DNA from: an uncultured Draconibacterium sp.
GTDB taxonomy: Bacteria > Bacteroidota > Bacteroidia > Bacteroidales > Prolixibacteraceae
Assembly: GCF_913060805.1 (NCBI RefSeq)
Contig: NZ_CAJXTC010000017.1
Coordinates: 1 to 64,000, forward strand
Direction: 5' to 3'
DNA: 64,000 nucleotides
This document shows positions 29,584 through 40,431 of the stretch, piece by piece. How positions within the stretch are numbered: position 1 is the first letter of the stretch; each line of letters opens with the position of its first letter. The notes under the pieces were generated by a model. The model had not been told where the DNA came from. It searched no databases and was given only the letters and a program-made list of their open reading frames with translations. Both the position numbers and the translations under genes were made by a program.

Positions 29584-30141
29584 ATGAATAAGTTAGCTTT
29601 AATACTGTTTGCCACTATACTTTGGATGTATGCCAAATCACAAGATTTTGACAGGCAAGAATATTGGAATAGTTTACGCTATGATACTATTTCTCTGGAT
29701 GAAGTTTATTATGGAAGGGTTAATCTACACCCGAAAAAGCAAGAACTAACTTTTTGCCTTGGAGAACCTGATAGTATCGTTAATCCTCATTACGAGTGTG
29801 GAGGATTCTCAGAAGATTGGCAAGAACAGGAATTTCTGCAATATTATTATAAGTCATTGAATTTTATTGGCACTGATGATAACTATATCATCGAACATAT
29901 CGATTTCAAAGCTGATACAACGATTAACTTAAACTATAAGGGGAAAAATTTAAATCACAGAACTAGTCTCACGGATATTAGAACTTATTTTCCCAAATCT
30001 TTTGACAATAGATTTGTAGTTGATGAACCAAAGCAGAATTACATATTTTATCTGTTCCCCCAATTGATTTCGGATGATAAGATAATGCTAATGTTTGAGA
30101 ATGGGCTATTAGTAAAATTGGAATATTATTCTCCATGTTAA
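29584..30141 (+). CDS. Hypothetical secreted protein
   Basis: Signal peptide MNKLALILFATILWMYAKSQ at internal ATG (ORF opens at 29494); AT-rich. Confidence 0.55.
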   Translation: MNKLALILFATILWMYAKSQDFDRQEYWNSLRYDTISLDEVYYGRVNLHPKKQELTFCLGEPDSIVNPHYECGGFSEDWQEQEFLQYYYKSLNFIGTDDNYIIEHIDFKADTTINLNYKGKNLNHRTSLTDIRTYFPKSFDNRFVVDEPKQNYIFYLFPQLISDDKIMLMFENGLLVKLEYYSPC

Positions 30142-30226
30142 AAAATGAGCCATCCCAAAACCATATTTTTGTCTAACTGTTATACCTGTAAATTCCACAA
30201 ATTTAAGTTGAGCAGAGAAATAAAGC

Positions 30227-31525
30227 ATGTTTGAGAAACTTTACCATTACTTGAATAAAGGAGACCAAAAAGGTGTTTGTACCGACATTACCGAAGACGC
30301 CTGCAAATATGTTCCCCGCAATTTCTTTTTACAAATTTTCAGTAATGTATTTACCCAGCTTGGCGATACGCTGAGCAACCCAAAAACCGTTTTAACCTGG
30401 TTAATGAGCTATGTAAGCGCACCGGTGTACCTCATTAGTTTAATTGTGCCGCTGCGTGAATCGGGATCGATGGTGCCACAAGTTGTTTTTGCGCAGTTCA
30501 TTCGCAAACGCTCCATCCGAAAATGGCTGTGGGTAATTGGCGCTTTGCTGCAGTTTGTGGCCATCGGAGCCATTGGAATTATTGCCTTGAACTTTAACGG
30601 TTTTACTGCCGGATGGCTGATTGTAGCTGCCGTGGTGCTGTTTAGCTTGTCGCGAAGTATGAGCTCGTTGACCTCGAAAGACATTATCGGGAAAACCATC
30701 CCCAAAACCCGCCGCGGACGAATGAAAGGTTATTCCGTATCGTTGTCGGGCGTGTTGGTGCTGGCAGCAGGGTTGTTTATGTTGTATCAATCGAATGGTG
30801 CTACTATAAACTTTTACACCAATATTATCTTTTTTGCTTCGGCAACATGGCTGGTGGCAGCGTTTATTTATTCGCGCGTAAAGGAATTTCCAAGCGATAT
30901 ACAGGACGAAAAAGATGATAAAGAAGGTATACTCTCGAGTTTTAGCCTGCTGAAAACGGATAAACATTTCCGTGATTTTATCGTTGCCCGCACGCTGCTT
31001 TTATGTACTGCGCTGTCGGCCCCGTTCTATGTTATCCTTGCGCAGGAGTATGTGGGAAAAGAGGCCTATCTGCTAGGTTTGTTTATTATTGCCAAAGGGG
31101 TGGCATCGATTGTTAGTTCGCCGGTTTGGGGTAAATATGCCGATAAGTCGAGCAAAAATATTATGGCGGTGGCGGTGCTGATAGCTTCCATTCTGGGCAT
31201 CTTTATCTTTATCACTATTTCGTATTTCGATGCCTTGCGAAGTGCAAAATGGCTCTATCCGATTGTGCTGTTCATTTTAGGTATTGCCCACCAGGGCGTT
31301 CGTTTGGGCCGCAAAACCTATGTAATCGATATGGCCACCGGAAACGAGCGCACCAGTTACGTGTCGGTGAGTAACACGATTATCGGCATCATTCTTTTGC
31401 TCGTGGGTGGGTTAAGTGCTTTGGTTTCGCTGTTGTCGGTGGAAGGTGTTATTTTGTTGCTGTCGATATTGGGTTTAGCCGGAGCTTACAAAAGCTACAA
31501 ACTGCCTAATGTAGAACAAACATAA
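30227..31525 (+). CDS. MFS transporter
   Basis: 432 aa, about 12 hydrophobic segments, GIIALNFNGFTAGWLIVAAVVLFSLSRSMSSLTSKDIIGKTIPKTRRGRMKGY. Confidence 0.85.
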   Translation: MFEKLYHYLNKGDQKGVCTDITEDACKYVPRNFFLQIFSNVFTQLGDTLSNPKTVLTWLMSYVSAPVYLISLIVPLRESGSMVPQVVFAQFIRKRSIRKWLWVIGALLQFVAIGAIGIIALNFNGFTAGWLIVAAVVLFSLSRSMSSLTSKDIIGKTIPKTRRGRMKGYSVSLSGVLVLAAGLFMLYQSNGATINFYTNIIFFASATWLVAAFIYSRVKEFPSDIQDEKDDKEGILSSFSLLKTDKHFRDFIVARTLLLCTALSAPFYVILAQEYVGKEAYLLGLFIIAKGVASIVSSPVWGKYADKSSKNIMAVAVLIASILGIFIFITISYFDALRSAKWLYPIVLFILGIAHQGVRLGRKTYVIDMATGNERTSYVSVSNTIIGIILLLVGGLSALVSLLSVEGVILLLSILGLAGAYKSYKLPNVEQT

Positions 31526-31582
31526 GGGCTGCAGAACTTGTATTTTATTCTCCTGAAAGGTACATTTGTCATCCTGAAAATA

Positions 31583-32695
31583 ATGAAAACAGAAAAGATG
31601 AAAAGAATTAGATTGATATACATGCTGCTGATGGTAGTACTATTTTTTGCCGCATGCTCCGACGATAACAACGATCCGGTTGATCCAACACCCGATCCGG
31701 AAACTAAAGAGCTGATTTCGGCCATGGACTTGTCGCAGTTACCCGAAATTGAATTAACGAATCCAACTTTTTACGATCTTGAAAACAATGCAAAAGATTT
31801 TCTCGACATTGTAAAAGAAAATGGTGTGAACACGGTTCGCCTGCGTTTGTGGGTCGATCCGGAGAACGAACATTCGGGTTTTAACGAGGTGAAAACATTT
31901 GCCAACCAACTAAAGGCAAAAGGCTTCGATATTTGGTTAACGGTTCATTATTCCGATACCTGGGCCGATCCGGGCCAACAAAGCAAGCCCGCACGTTGGA
32001 GCAGCGTTTCTTATGCAGCATTAAAAGACAGTGTTTACGCTTACACTCAAAAAATAGTGACCGAAATTTCGCCCGACTACATTCAAATCGGGAACGAGAT
32101 AAACAGTGGTTTTTTGCATCCCGAAGGAAACATTCAGGACCAGACTTTCCAGTTTCGGGAGTTGATGGAAAAAGGAATTCAGGCTGTGCGCGATAATTCG
32201 TCGACTACTAAAATTATGATCCATTATGCAGGTCTCAACAATGCAGACTGGTTTTTTAATGTGGTTCGCAGCCTCGATTACGACATGATTGGCTTATCGT
32301 ATTACCCCATTTGGCATGGCAAAAGTTTAACGAGCCTGAAAACCACCATGACTAACCTGAGCGAAACCTTTGATAAAGAGATTGTACTGGCCGAAACCGC
32401 CTACCCTTTTACGCTCGACTGGAACGACTGGACTAACAATATTGTGGGGCAAGACGACCAGTTGATTCTGCCCGATTACCCGGCAACAACAACAGGACAG
32501 CAACAGTTTATCGAACGTATCAAACAAATTTCGTTTGACGAAGTGGAAAAAGGCCGTGGCTTTTGTTACTGGGGAGCTGAACTCATTGCCTGGAAAGGCC
32601 CGGAAGCCACCGATGCCTCGCCATGGGAAAACCAGGCTGTATTCGATTTTGATAATAAAGCACTGCCGGTGTTGTCGGCGTTTGGGGCAGAATAG
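31583..32695 (+). CDS. Glycoside hydrolase family 53 arabinogalactan endo-beta-1,4-galactanase-like lipoprotein
   Basis: Lipobox VVLFFAAC; GVNTVRLRLWVDPENEHSGFNEVKTFANQLKAKGFDIWLTVHYSDTWADPGQQSKPARW; VLAETAYPF; FCYWGAELIAWKG. Confidence 0.95.
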   Translation: MKTEKMKRIRLIYMLLMVVLFFAACSDDNNDPVDPTPDPETKELISAMDLSQLPEIELTNPTFYDLENNAKDFLDIVKENGVNTVRLRLWVDPENEHSGFNEVKTFANQLKAKGFDIWLTVHYSDTWADPGQQSKPARWSSVSYAALKDSVYAYTQKIVTEISPDYIQIGNEINSGFLHPEGNIQDQTFQFRELMEKGIQAVRDNSSTTKIMIHYAGLNNADWFFNVVRSLDYDMIGLSYYPIWHGKSLTSLKTTMTNLSETFDKEIVLAETAYPFTLDWNDWTNNIVGQDDQLILPDYPATTTGQQQFIERIKQISFDEVEKGRGFCYWGAELIAWKGPEATDASPWENQAVFDFDNKALPVLSAFGAE

Positions 32696-32773
32696 GTTGA
32701 TATAACTTAAGTCAACAAATTTAATCCTTCCCCCTTTGGCTGTAGCCATTTGGAGCTACCAAGCATTTGAATT

Positions 32774-32927
32774 AGATTGCTTCAGTCGTTTCACTCCTTC
32801 GCAATGACATAATTAGAGTACAAAGTTGGCAGCGGACAATGAACATGTTCATGTCGGCCTGATAGTCTACTGTCCGCTGCCTAATGCCCCCTAAACTGGA
32901 GTCATTACGAGCGTAGCGAAGTAATCT
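32774..32927. repeat. Composite nested palindromic element (AGATTGCTTC...GCAATGAC / GTCATTACGAGCG...GAAGTAATCT)
   Basis: Outer inverted halves enclose a separate perfect 11-bp hairpin GGCAGCGGACA (32828-32838) / TGTCCGCTGCC (32871-32881). Confidence 0.75.
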
Positions 32928-32967
32928 ATTATTTTTTACCGGTAACTAATTAGTCCTAATTACAAGA

Positions 32968-34644
32968 TTAATACACAAAACTACTACCGCCTAAAAACTC
33001 GCGCAGTAGCGATGTTGGTGGGATTTCCAGATCGCTGATGGGTTTAAAGTACGACAGGAACTCCAGTAAACGGGTAGATTCCATATACTCTGGCTGGTTT
33101 TCGAGCACTAATTTTAATATCGGCTCGGCATATTTTTTCAAAACTGCCAGCTCGTAAATGGTTGCCGAGTTAAACATTATATCAGCGTTTTCCTGGTAAG
33201 GGAATATATTTTTCTCCTCTCCTTTTCGCACCGAGGGCCAGCGTTTAATCGTTTCCGATGCACGATAACCACGGTATTTACAGTCGCGAATCATTCGTCG
33301 CAACAAGCGGTTATCAGCCGTTGAAACATGCGTATGCTCATCCACCGAAATCTGGGTAAGCGCCGAGATAAATATTTTAAACGTATTTTGTTCCTTTACA
33401 TCGGTCAGCAAACCGGGATTCATTCCGTGAATTCCTTCCACGATCAAAATATCATCTTTATCGAGTTTTAGCGTTCTTCCGTTTTCCATGCGTTTGCCGC
33501 TGTGAAAATCGAACTTTGGTAAACGCACTTCTTTGCCTTCAAAAAGTTCGATCAGCTGGTGATTAAAAAACTCAATATCGATGGCTTCCAATGCTTCAAA
33601 ATCGTACTCTCCGTGCTCATCTTTCGGCGTATGTTCTCGGTCAACAAAATAATCGTCGAGCGACACCTGGTACGGATGCATGCCGTTAACTGCCAGTTGC
33701 ACACCCAATCGTTTACTAAATGTGGTTTTTCCCGAAGCCGACGGTCCGGCAACCAGCACCACCTTTGTTCCGTTTCCGCGCGCCGATATTTGATTGGCAA
33801 TTTCAGCGATCTTTTTCTCGTGCAGTGCTTCCGATATTTTTATGATATCGCCGCTGCGGTTCTGCAATGCAAAATCGTTTAAACTACCTATGGTGGAAAC
33901 GTTCAGAATTTCCGCCCAGTCTTTTTGCTCCTGGAAGATCTCGAACAGTTTATCGTTGTAAACGATTTTATGCAATTTCTTGAAGTGTTTTCGCCGGGGT
34001 ATCTGCAACAACAAACCATCAAAATACGGGACCAAACCATAATTTGAAATATATCCGGTTGACGGCAATAGGTTGCCGTAAAAATAATCGCCAAGATCGT
34101 TCAGAAAATAAAGGTAGGAATACATTCTTCCCTGTTGTTCGAACAGCTGTGCTTTATCTTCCAGCCCCTGTTTTGCCAGCAGATCAACAGCGTGCGATGT
34201 GATAATGCCTTTCTTCACAAAAGGAATATCGGCCTCGATAAGCGCATTCATTTCCTGTTTTATGGAAAAGATATCAGAGTCAGAAATCTCGCGTTCCAGT
34301 CCCTGTAATTCGCAAAAATAACCATTGCTGATACCGTTTTGCACCTTGAATGCCACGTGCGGAAAAACTTCTTTTACGGCAGCATACAAAACAAAAATCA
34401 AACTGCGGATGTACATCCTCACTCCGTCGGGATGCGTAAAGTCGATAAACTCGATGTGTTTGGGTTTTACCACACAAAACGACAACTCCTTAACCTGATG
34501 ATTTACAATGGCACCGCAAACTTGGTTTTGGAGTTTTATATTCAGATCATTACTGATTTCGAGCAATGATGTACCCATAGGATAAGTATGGGATGTATGT
34601 GTATTTCGGCAATAAATTTCAACTTCTTTCATAGTAACTGTCAT
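32968..34644 (-). CDS. Nucleoside (uridine) kinase-like protein with N-terminal TGS/threonyl-tRNA-synthetase-like region
   Basis: KVVLVAGPSASGKTTFSKRLGVQLAVNG P-loop, VSLDDYFVDRE, ILIVEGIHGMNPGL; N-terminal TGS-like MKEVEIYCRNTHTSHTYPMGTSLLEISNDL. Confidence 0.9.
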   Translation of the reverse strand: MTVTMKEVEIYCRNTHTSHTYPMGTSLLEISNDLNIKLQNQVCGAIVNHQVKELSFCVVKPKHIEFIDFTHPDGVRMYIRSLIFVLYAAVKEVFPHVAFKVQNGISNGYFCELQGLEREISDSDIFSIKQEMNALIEADIPFVKKGIITSHAVDLLAKQGLEDKAQLFEQQGRMYSYLYFLNDLGDYFYGNLLPSTGYISNYGLVPYFDGLLLQIPRRKHFKKLHKIVYNDKLFEIFQEQKDWAEILNVSTIGSLNDFALQNRSGDIIKISEALHEKKIAEIANQISARGNGTKVVLVAGPSASGKTTFSKRLGVQLAVNGMHPYQVSLDDYFVDREHTPKDEHGEYDFEALEAIDIEFFNHQLIELFEGKEVRLPKFDFHSGKRMENGRTLKLDKDDILIVEGIHGMNPGLLTDVKEQNTFKIFISALTQISVDEHTHVSTADNRLLRRMIRDCKYRGYRASETIKRWPSVRKGEEKNIFPYQENADIMFNSATIYELAVLKKYAEPILKLVLENQPEYMESTRLLEFLSYFKPISDLEIPPTSLLREFLGGSSFVY

Positions 34645-35023
34645 CTGTTTCTACAGGTAAATGTATGAAAATGCGATGAGCAATTACAGTAGTGACACAA
34701 GTTTTTCAGGTATGGAGTACGTACAACGTTCAGTTTTATAAACAACTTTTCTCAATTGTCCTTCCGGACGGGAAATACTTTTTCCTATAGCTGAAAAAGT
34801 ATTCAAAAAAGCCACCACTGACGATAAAAAACTAAAAATAAATTCCTTTCACTAAAATCAAGAAACTCCTCCTTTTAGACCTTCATGCTTCAGGTCTAAC
34901 GATCGTCAAACAGACTTGATTTCTTTACGTTCTTTCCATTTATTTTCTTAACGCTTTTTCTCGAAGGCGGATCTAAGGGCACACCTTGCAAAAAGATTCG
35001 GAATTCGCCACTAGAATTTAATT

Positions 35024-37906
35024 CTACAATCCCAACTCTTGTTTCAGGTATTTGGCTGTATGCGATTTTTTGTTTTTGCACACCTCTTCAGGTGTTCCTG
35101 TGCAAAGAACTTTACCACCGTGTTTTCCGCCTTCCGGACCAATATCGATAATGTGATCGGCAACTTTTATTACATCCATGTTGTGCTCGATAACGATTAC
35201 CGTATTTCCTTTTTCCACCAACTTATTCAGCACCTCGAGCAGTACACGTACATCCTCGAAATGCAGACCAGTTGTAGGTTCATCCAGAATATAAATAGTT
35301 TTTCCCGTGTCGCGTTTGGCCAGCTCGGCAGCCAGTTTTACACGTTGCGATTCGCCGCCCGAAAGTGTTGTTGACGACTGCCCCAGCGTGATATAGCCCA
35401 AACCAACATCCTGCAAAGTACTCAGCTTATTGGCAATAGATGGGATATGTTCGAAAAACTCCACGCCCTGGTTGATTGTCATGTTCAACACATCGCTGAT
35501 CGATTTTCCTTTGTAGCGCACTTCCAGCGTTTCGCGGTTGTAGCGTTTGCCGTTACACTTATCGCAATGCACATACACATCGGGCAAAAAGTTCATTTCA
35601 ATGAGTTTCAATCCCCCGCCCTGGCATTCTTCGCAGCGTCCGCCTTTTACATTAAACGAAAAGCGACCGGGTTTATAACCACGGATTTTTGCTTCGGGCA
35701 ACTGGGCAAACAAACTTCTGATGTCGCCAAAAACATTGGTGTACGTAACCGGATTCGAACGCGGTGTGCGACCAATCGGCGACTGGTCGACGCGAATAAC
35801 TTTATCGATCAGATCCAATCCTTCCACCTTTTTGTAGGGCAGCGGATCTTTCAGCGATTTATAAAAATGCTGGCTTAAAATAGGCTGGAGCGTTTCGTTT
35901 ATCAGCGTCGATTTTCCCGAGCCGGAAACTCCGGTAACACAGATAAATTTTCCCAGCGGAATTTCAACCGTAACATTATTCAGGTTATTGCCCGAACAAC
36001 CTGTGATTTTAAAAATATCGGATTTCCCGTTTCTGCGCACGGCCGGCACTTCAATCTTTTTTCTTTCGTTGAGGTAGTCGGCCGTCAGCGATTTCGACTT
36101 CAGCACTTCCTGCGGTGTTCCGGCTGCCACTACCTCTCCTCCATGACGACCGGCATGCGGTCCCATATCAATCAGGTGATCGGCATGTAACATGGTGTCG
36201 CGATCGTGTTCCACCACAATTACCGAGTTCCCCGAATCGCGTAACTGCTCCAGCGCCTGAATCAGTTTCAGGTTATCGCGGTGGTGCAAACCAATACTTG
36301 GTTCATCAAGAATATAAAGCACGTTTACCAGCTGCGAACCAATTTGCGTTGCCAAACGAATTCGCTGCGATTCGCCCCCGGATAGGCTTTGTGCGGTTCG
36401 GTCGAGCGCAAGATAATTCAGGCCAACGCCCAACATAAAACCAAGGCGGTCGCGGATTTCTTTGATCACCTCGGCACCAATTTTTAACTGACGCTCCGTA
36501 ATACGATCTTCCAAACCATTGAGCCACTCGCCCAGTTCGTCGAGATCCAGCTTTGCCAGTTCCGAAATATTTTTTCCATCGATTTTAAAGTGCAGCGATT
36601 CATTTTTCAAACGCATGCCTTTACACTCGGGGCACTCGATAGTTTTTACAAACTGGTTGGCCCATTTCTGTGCCGTTTTCGACGTGCTTTCTTCGCGCTG
36701 ATTATCGATGTATTTTATCACCCCATCGTAACTCATCATGTAATTCATGCTGTTACCAAGCGGTGTATTTTTTAGCTGAATGCGATCGTTCGTTCCAAAC
36801 AAAACTTCGTTCAGTCCTTCCTCAGGAATATCTTTTACCGGCGTTTTTAGCGTGAAACCATGTTTCTCGCCAAGTGCCTCAATTTGCCAGAAAATAAGTG
36901 TGTTTTTGTATGGTCCAAGCGGTGCAATTCCACCTTTGTGAATGCTTTTATCTTTCTCGGGCATAATCTTGTCGAGATCGATCTCGGTAACGCGACCAAG
37001 TCCGTTACACTTCGGACAAGCTCCCTGTGGCGAGTTAAACGAAAAGTTATGCGGCGCCGGTTCGTTGTACGAAATTCCCGTTGTCGGACACATCAACAAA
37101 CGACTGTAATATTTGGCCTCGTTGGTATCGTGATCGAGGATCATCAAAATTCCGTGGCCATGTTTCATGGCCGTTTGCACACTGTCTTTCAATCGTTTTG
37201 TACTGGCTTCGTCAACTACCAACTTATCGATCAGAATTTCGATAAAGTGGTTTTTGTAACGATCAACTTTATGGTTGTGCATCAATTCGGTCAGCTCGCC
37301 ATCGATACGTGCAGTCAGAAATCCTTTGCGGCGAATCTGCTCAAACAACTCGCGATAATGACCTTTACGGCCTTTTACCACAGGCGCAAGAATATTAATA
37401 CGTTTACCCGCAAAATCACTCTTAATCAGATTAATGATCTTTTCTTCGGTGTACTTTACCATTTTTTCGCCGGTGTTGTACGAAAACGCTTCGCCGGCGC
37501 GGGCATACAACAAACGCAAAAAGTCGTAGATCTCGGTTACCGTACCAACTGTCGACCGCGGATTTCGGGTGGTTACTTTCTGCTCGATGGAAATTACCGG
37601 ACTCAAACCGGTGATCTTATCCACATCGGGACGTTCCATGTTTCCGAGAAACGAGCGTGCATAAGCCGAAAACGTTTCGATGTAACGACGCTGCCCCTCG
37701 GCATAAATAGTGTCAAATGCCAGCGACGATTTTCCACTTCCACTCAACCCGGTAATTACGGTGAGTTTATTTCGCGGAATATCAACATCAATATTTCGGA
37801 GGTTGTGCACACGAGCTCCCTGAACAATGATCTTCTCTTCCGATTCCAGCTCTGCCAGTTGCACTTCGGTATCTGTTTCTACTTTCTTTTTCGTCATTTT
37901 AAGCAA
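35024..37906 (-). CDS. uvrA: Excinuclease ABC subunit A
   Basis: 960 aa; two ABC domains, [75 protein letters not shown]. Confidence 0.99.
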   Translation of the reverse strand: MLKMTKKKVETDTEVQLAELESEEKIIVQGARVHNLRNIDVDIPRNKLTVITGLSGSGKSSLAFDTIYAEGQRRYIETFSAYARSFLGNMERPDVDKITGLSPVISIEQKVTTRNPRSTVGTVTEIYDFLRLLYARAGEAFSYNTGEKMVKYTEEKIINLIKSDFAGKRINILAPVVKGRKGHYRELFEQIRRKGFLTARIDGELTELMHNHKVDRYKNHFIEILIDKLVVDEASTKRLKDSVQTAMKHGHGILMILDHDTNEAKYYSRLLMCPTTGISYNEPAPHNFSFNSPQGACPKCNGLGRVTEIDLDKIMPEKDKSIHKGGIAPLGPYKNTLIFWQIEALGEKHGFTLKTPVKDIPEEGLNEVLFGTNDRIQLKNTPLGNSMNYMMSYDGVIKYIDNQREESTSKTAQKWANQFVKTIECPECKGMRLKNESLHFKIDGKNISELAKLDLDELGEWLNGLEDRITERQLKIGAEVIKEIRDRLGFMLGVGLNYLALDRTAQSLSGGESQRIRLATQIGSQLVNVLYILDEPSIGLHHRDNLKLIQALEQLRDSGNSVIVVEHDRDTMLHADHLIDMGPHAGRHGGEVVAAGTPQEVLKSKSLTADYLNERKKIEVPAVRRNGKSDIFKITGCSGNNLNNVTVEIPLGKFICVTGVSGSGKSTLINETLQPILSQHFYKSLKDPLPYKKVEGLDLIDKVIRVDQSPIGRTPRSNPVTYTNVFGDIRSLFAQLPEAKIRGYKPGRFSFNVKGGRCEECQGGGLKLIEMNFLPDVYVHCDKCNGKRYNRETLEVRYKGKSISDVLNMTINQGVEFFEHIPSIANKLSTLQDVGLGYITLGQSSTTLSGGESQRVKLAAELAKRDTGKTIYILDEPTTGLHFEDVRVLLEVLNKLVEKGNTVIVIEHNMDVIKVADHIIDIGPEGGKHGGKVLCTGTPEEVCKNKKSHTAKYLKQELGL

Positions 37907-37978
37907 TTTCGTGCTGCTAACAATTTCAGCAGCACAATCAATACAAGTTTGGGGCGATGTAACTTTAGTAATCGGCTT

Positions 37979-38893
37979 TTACAATTCCGGAATTTCTACC
38001 CAATATCTTTTTCTGCCCGAATAAGTGAGTTCATTCTCGCGCAGCCACGGATTGAAATCTTTGAAGACTTTATAACTCAATCCCTGTTTTTGCGCATAGT
38101 CGGCAAAATTTGATACCGAACCTTTTATCTCCACTTTTTTAGTTGGAATGATCTGGTATTTATCCTCTTCGGGAATATAAAACTTGTACTTCTCCGGGTT
38201 TTCGAGAATTAATTTCAAAGCTACAATACGATACACGTAACGCGCTGTTTCGGTGGTGATCAGCAAATCGTAATAATCATCTTCCTTTTGTCTTACAATC
38301 TGGCGGTTTACTCCTGTCATTCCGCGGTTATAGGCAGCAGCCACCATTGTCCAGCTTCCGAATTTTTCATAAGCTTTTTTTATGTATTCGCAGGCTACAT
38401 GAGTTGCTTTTTCGATGTGGTAACGCTCGTCTACTTCGCTGTTAATCTCCAGCCCGTAATCTTTTCCTGTTCCTTCCATCAACTGCCAAAAACCAACGGC
38501 GCGAGCAGGTGAAACAGCCCGCGGATTTAATCCGCTTTCGGCCACTGCCAGGTATTTAAAATCATCAGGTATGCCGTGCTCTTTTAAGATGGGCTCGATA
38601 ATAGGAAAATAACGAGGAATCAGTTTTATGTAACGGATGGTTTGCGAATGAAAATAAGCGTTGGAAAGCAGTTCGCGGTCGAGTGCTTCTTTTACATAAA
38701 AGCGGTCGAGCGGCATTTTTTCGCCGGCAAAACTAACTTCGTCCGGCAACTCAACAGGCTCGTATTTCACCTCTTTATTCACTATTACTTCAGTACTCCC
38801 CGATTGCGCCGATACCAGAATAACGACTACCACCGCAATGTTCATCACCACTAAAAACGGTGCTACAAATCTTCTCCAAATTTTCTTCTTCAT
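37979..38893 (-). CDS. Lytic transglycosylase (MltD/Slt-like)
   Basis: GIPDDFKYLAVAESGLNPRAVSPARAVGFWQLMEGTGKDYGLEINSEVDERYHIEKAT; VAAAYNRGMTGVNRQI. Confidence 0.93.
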   Translation of the reverse strand: MKKKIWRRFVAPFLVVMNIAVVVVILVSAQSGSTEVIVNKEVKYEPVELPDEVSFAGEKMPLDRFYVKEALDRELLSNAYFHSQTIRYIKLIPRYFPIIEPILKEHGIPDDFKYLAVAESGLNPRAVSPARAVGFWQLMEGTGKDYGLEINSEVDERYHIEKATHVACEYIKKAYEKFGSWTMVAAAYNRGMTGVNRQIVRQKEDDYYDLLITTETARYVYRIVALKLILENPEKYKFYIPEEDKYQIIPTKKVEIKGSVSNFADYAQKQGLSYKVFKDFNPWLRENELTYSGRKRYWVEIPEL

Positions 38894-39066
38894 CCGTCTA
38901 TTCTTCCTTTAGTTTTTTCAAACAGCAAAAATACAATTTTGCCTTAATTAGCGATTGAATCTTACCGATTTGTATTTGAAAAACCCAAATAAATTTACGT
39001 TGTTGTTTATTGTGTTTCAAATAGCTATCCACAGATTATCAATCTACTCAAACCGTATAACAATAA

Positions 39067-39092
39067 AAAGGCCCGACAGTTTGCCGAGCCTT
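39067..39092 (-). terminator. Possible terminator downstream of the LVIVD-type protein
   Basis: AAGGCCCG acagtttgc CGAGCCTT imperfect stem. Confidence 0.4.
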
Positions 39093-39135
39093 AAGATATC
39101 TTTCAGAGTTGGAGGACCCAAAGTGTCTTCGCCTG

Positions 39136-40419
39136 TTAATCTTCGCTGTAAACAGGAATGTGACTTACCTGGGTAATATTTTGCAAATCGGAATAATCGT
39201 ACTGATAAAAACCATCGTCGCCAATCATAAACAGGTAGCCGTTTAGCGGAATTACATCGTAGGTGTTGATGTTGGCAAAGTGCGAGATCATATGATCGTC
39301 AATGGCCGTTTTATCTTCGGCATTGTAAACTTTAAGCCCGGCATCGCCGTCGCAAACAAAAAGCACATCACCATCAATTCCCAGTCCGTAAGGACCTTCC
39401 AGCGGATACGACGCAATAAGATCGTTACCCACATAATCGTCGGCCAGCTGAAGAACATCGAGGCGGTTAACCGTGCTTCCGCAGGTAGTTCCGCCACGCA
39501 AAGTTACGTAGGCATAACCATCGGCAATTACCACCGGGTCGCAACTTGTAACGTGCCAAAAATCGCTGACATAAACCGGGTATGTTGGCACTTCGATGTT
39601 AAAAACGCGCATACCCGATTGTGTTCCCAAAAACATATGATCGTCGTAAATAAACATGGTTTCCACATTCCATCCTACGTTTTGTTCTCCGATTTCTGAC
39701 GGACTTTCCGGAGCCTTTACATCGAAAACATGAAGGTTGGCCTCATCAACGGCGTACAGATAATCGTCGTACAAACCAAAGCGGGCCATCGATCCGCCAA
39801 CACCAAAAGTGCTGGTTTGTCCACTTCCGTTACTCAACCCGGGAGCGGCATCCATCATGGCATCTTCGGCGTAACCCCAACGGTAAATCGGGTAATAGTG
39901 GTACTCCATTGTCTGGCGCACCTTTTTAATTTCCCATCCGGTAACCACACCTTTGTCTTCTTCCACCTCGGCAAAACGGTAATCTTCATCGGCTGGAGGC
40001 AAAGTATAAGGCAACACATTCTTAACACGGTTCACTTCTTCGGGATTATTAATATCGCTGATATCGATAGCAACCAAATCAATGTAACTGTCGGCATAAA
40101 GAATATCGTCTTTTATTGAAATATCAACATTTCCGGGGATTTCGATAAAGCCAACATTTTGCGGATCGGCAGGATTTTGGTTGTCGATAATGTGCACGCC
40201 TTCAAATTGCTCAACAATAAAAAGGTAGCCATCTTTAAAATAGATTTTTCCCGGATTTACAAGGTCGCGCGAGTCGGCAGATTGTACTCCGGCACGCAAA
40301 TCTTCATAACTCAGGTAAACCGGCGAATTGGCTGTAAACTCTTCGGTGTATTCGTCCATACACGCTGAAAAAGCCAGCGCTATAAACAGTAGCAGAAATA
40401 TATTTTTGATTGTCTTCAT
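39136..40419 (-). CDS. LVIVD/beta-propeller repeat lipoprotein
   Basis: Lipobox LLFIALAFSAC; repeated GYLFIVEQFEGVHIIDNQNPADPQNVGFIEIPGN, DDYLYAVDEANLHVFDVKAPESPSEIGE, DHMFLGTQSGMRVFNIEVPTYPVYVSDF. Confidence 0.85.
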   Translation of the reverse strand: MKTIKNIFLLLFIALAFSACMDEYTEEFTANSPVYLSYEDLRAGVQSADSRDLVNPGKIYFKDGYLFIVEQFEGVHIIDNQNPADPQNVGFIEIPGNVDISIKDDILYADSYIDLVAIDISDINNPEEVNRVKNVLPYTLPPADEDYRFAEVEEDKGVVTGWEIKKVRQTMEYHYYPIYRWGYAEDAMMDAAPGLSNGSGQTSTFGVGGSMARFGLYDDYLYAVDEANLHVFDVKAPESPSEIGEQNVGWNVETMFIYDDHMFLGTQSGMRVFNIEVPTYPVYVSDFWHVTSCDPVVIADGYAYVTLRGGTTCGSTVNRLDVLQLADDYVGNDLIASYPLEGPYGLGIDGDVLFVCDGDAGLKVYNAEDKTAIDDHMISHFANINTYDVIPLNGYLFMIGDDGFYQYDYSDLQNITQVSHIPVYSED

Positions 40420-40431
40420 TTTCTGTGGTTT

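Noticed and set aside
34896-35081. 61-aa minus-strand ORF overlapping the end of uvrA
   Set aside because: Different frame from uvrA, overlaps its C-terminus and a hairpin; no supporting evidence.
36860-38113. 417-aa plus-strand ORF antisense to uvrA
   Set aside because: Lies wholly opposite uvrA and its neighbour; low-complexity translation with no recognisable domain; typical antisense open frame caused by codon bias.
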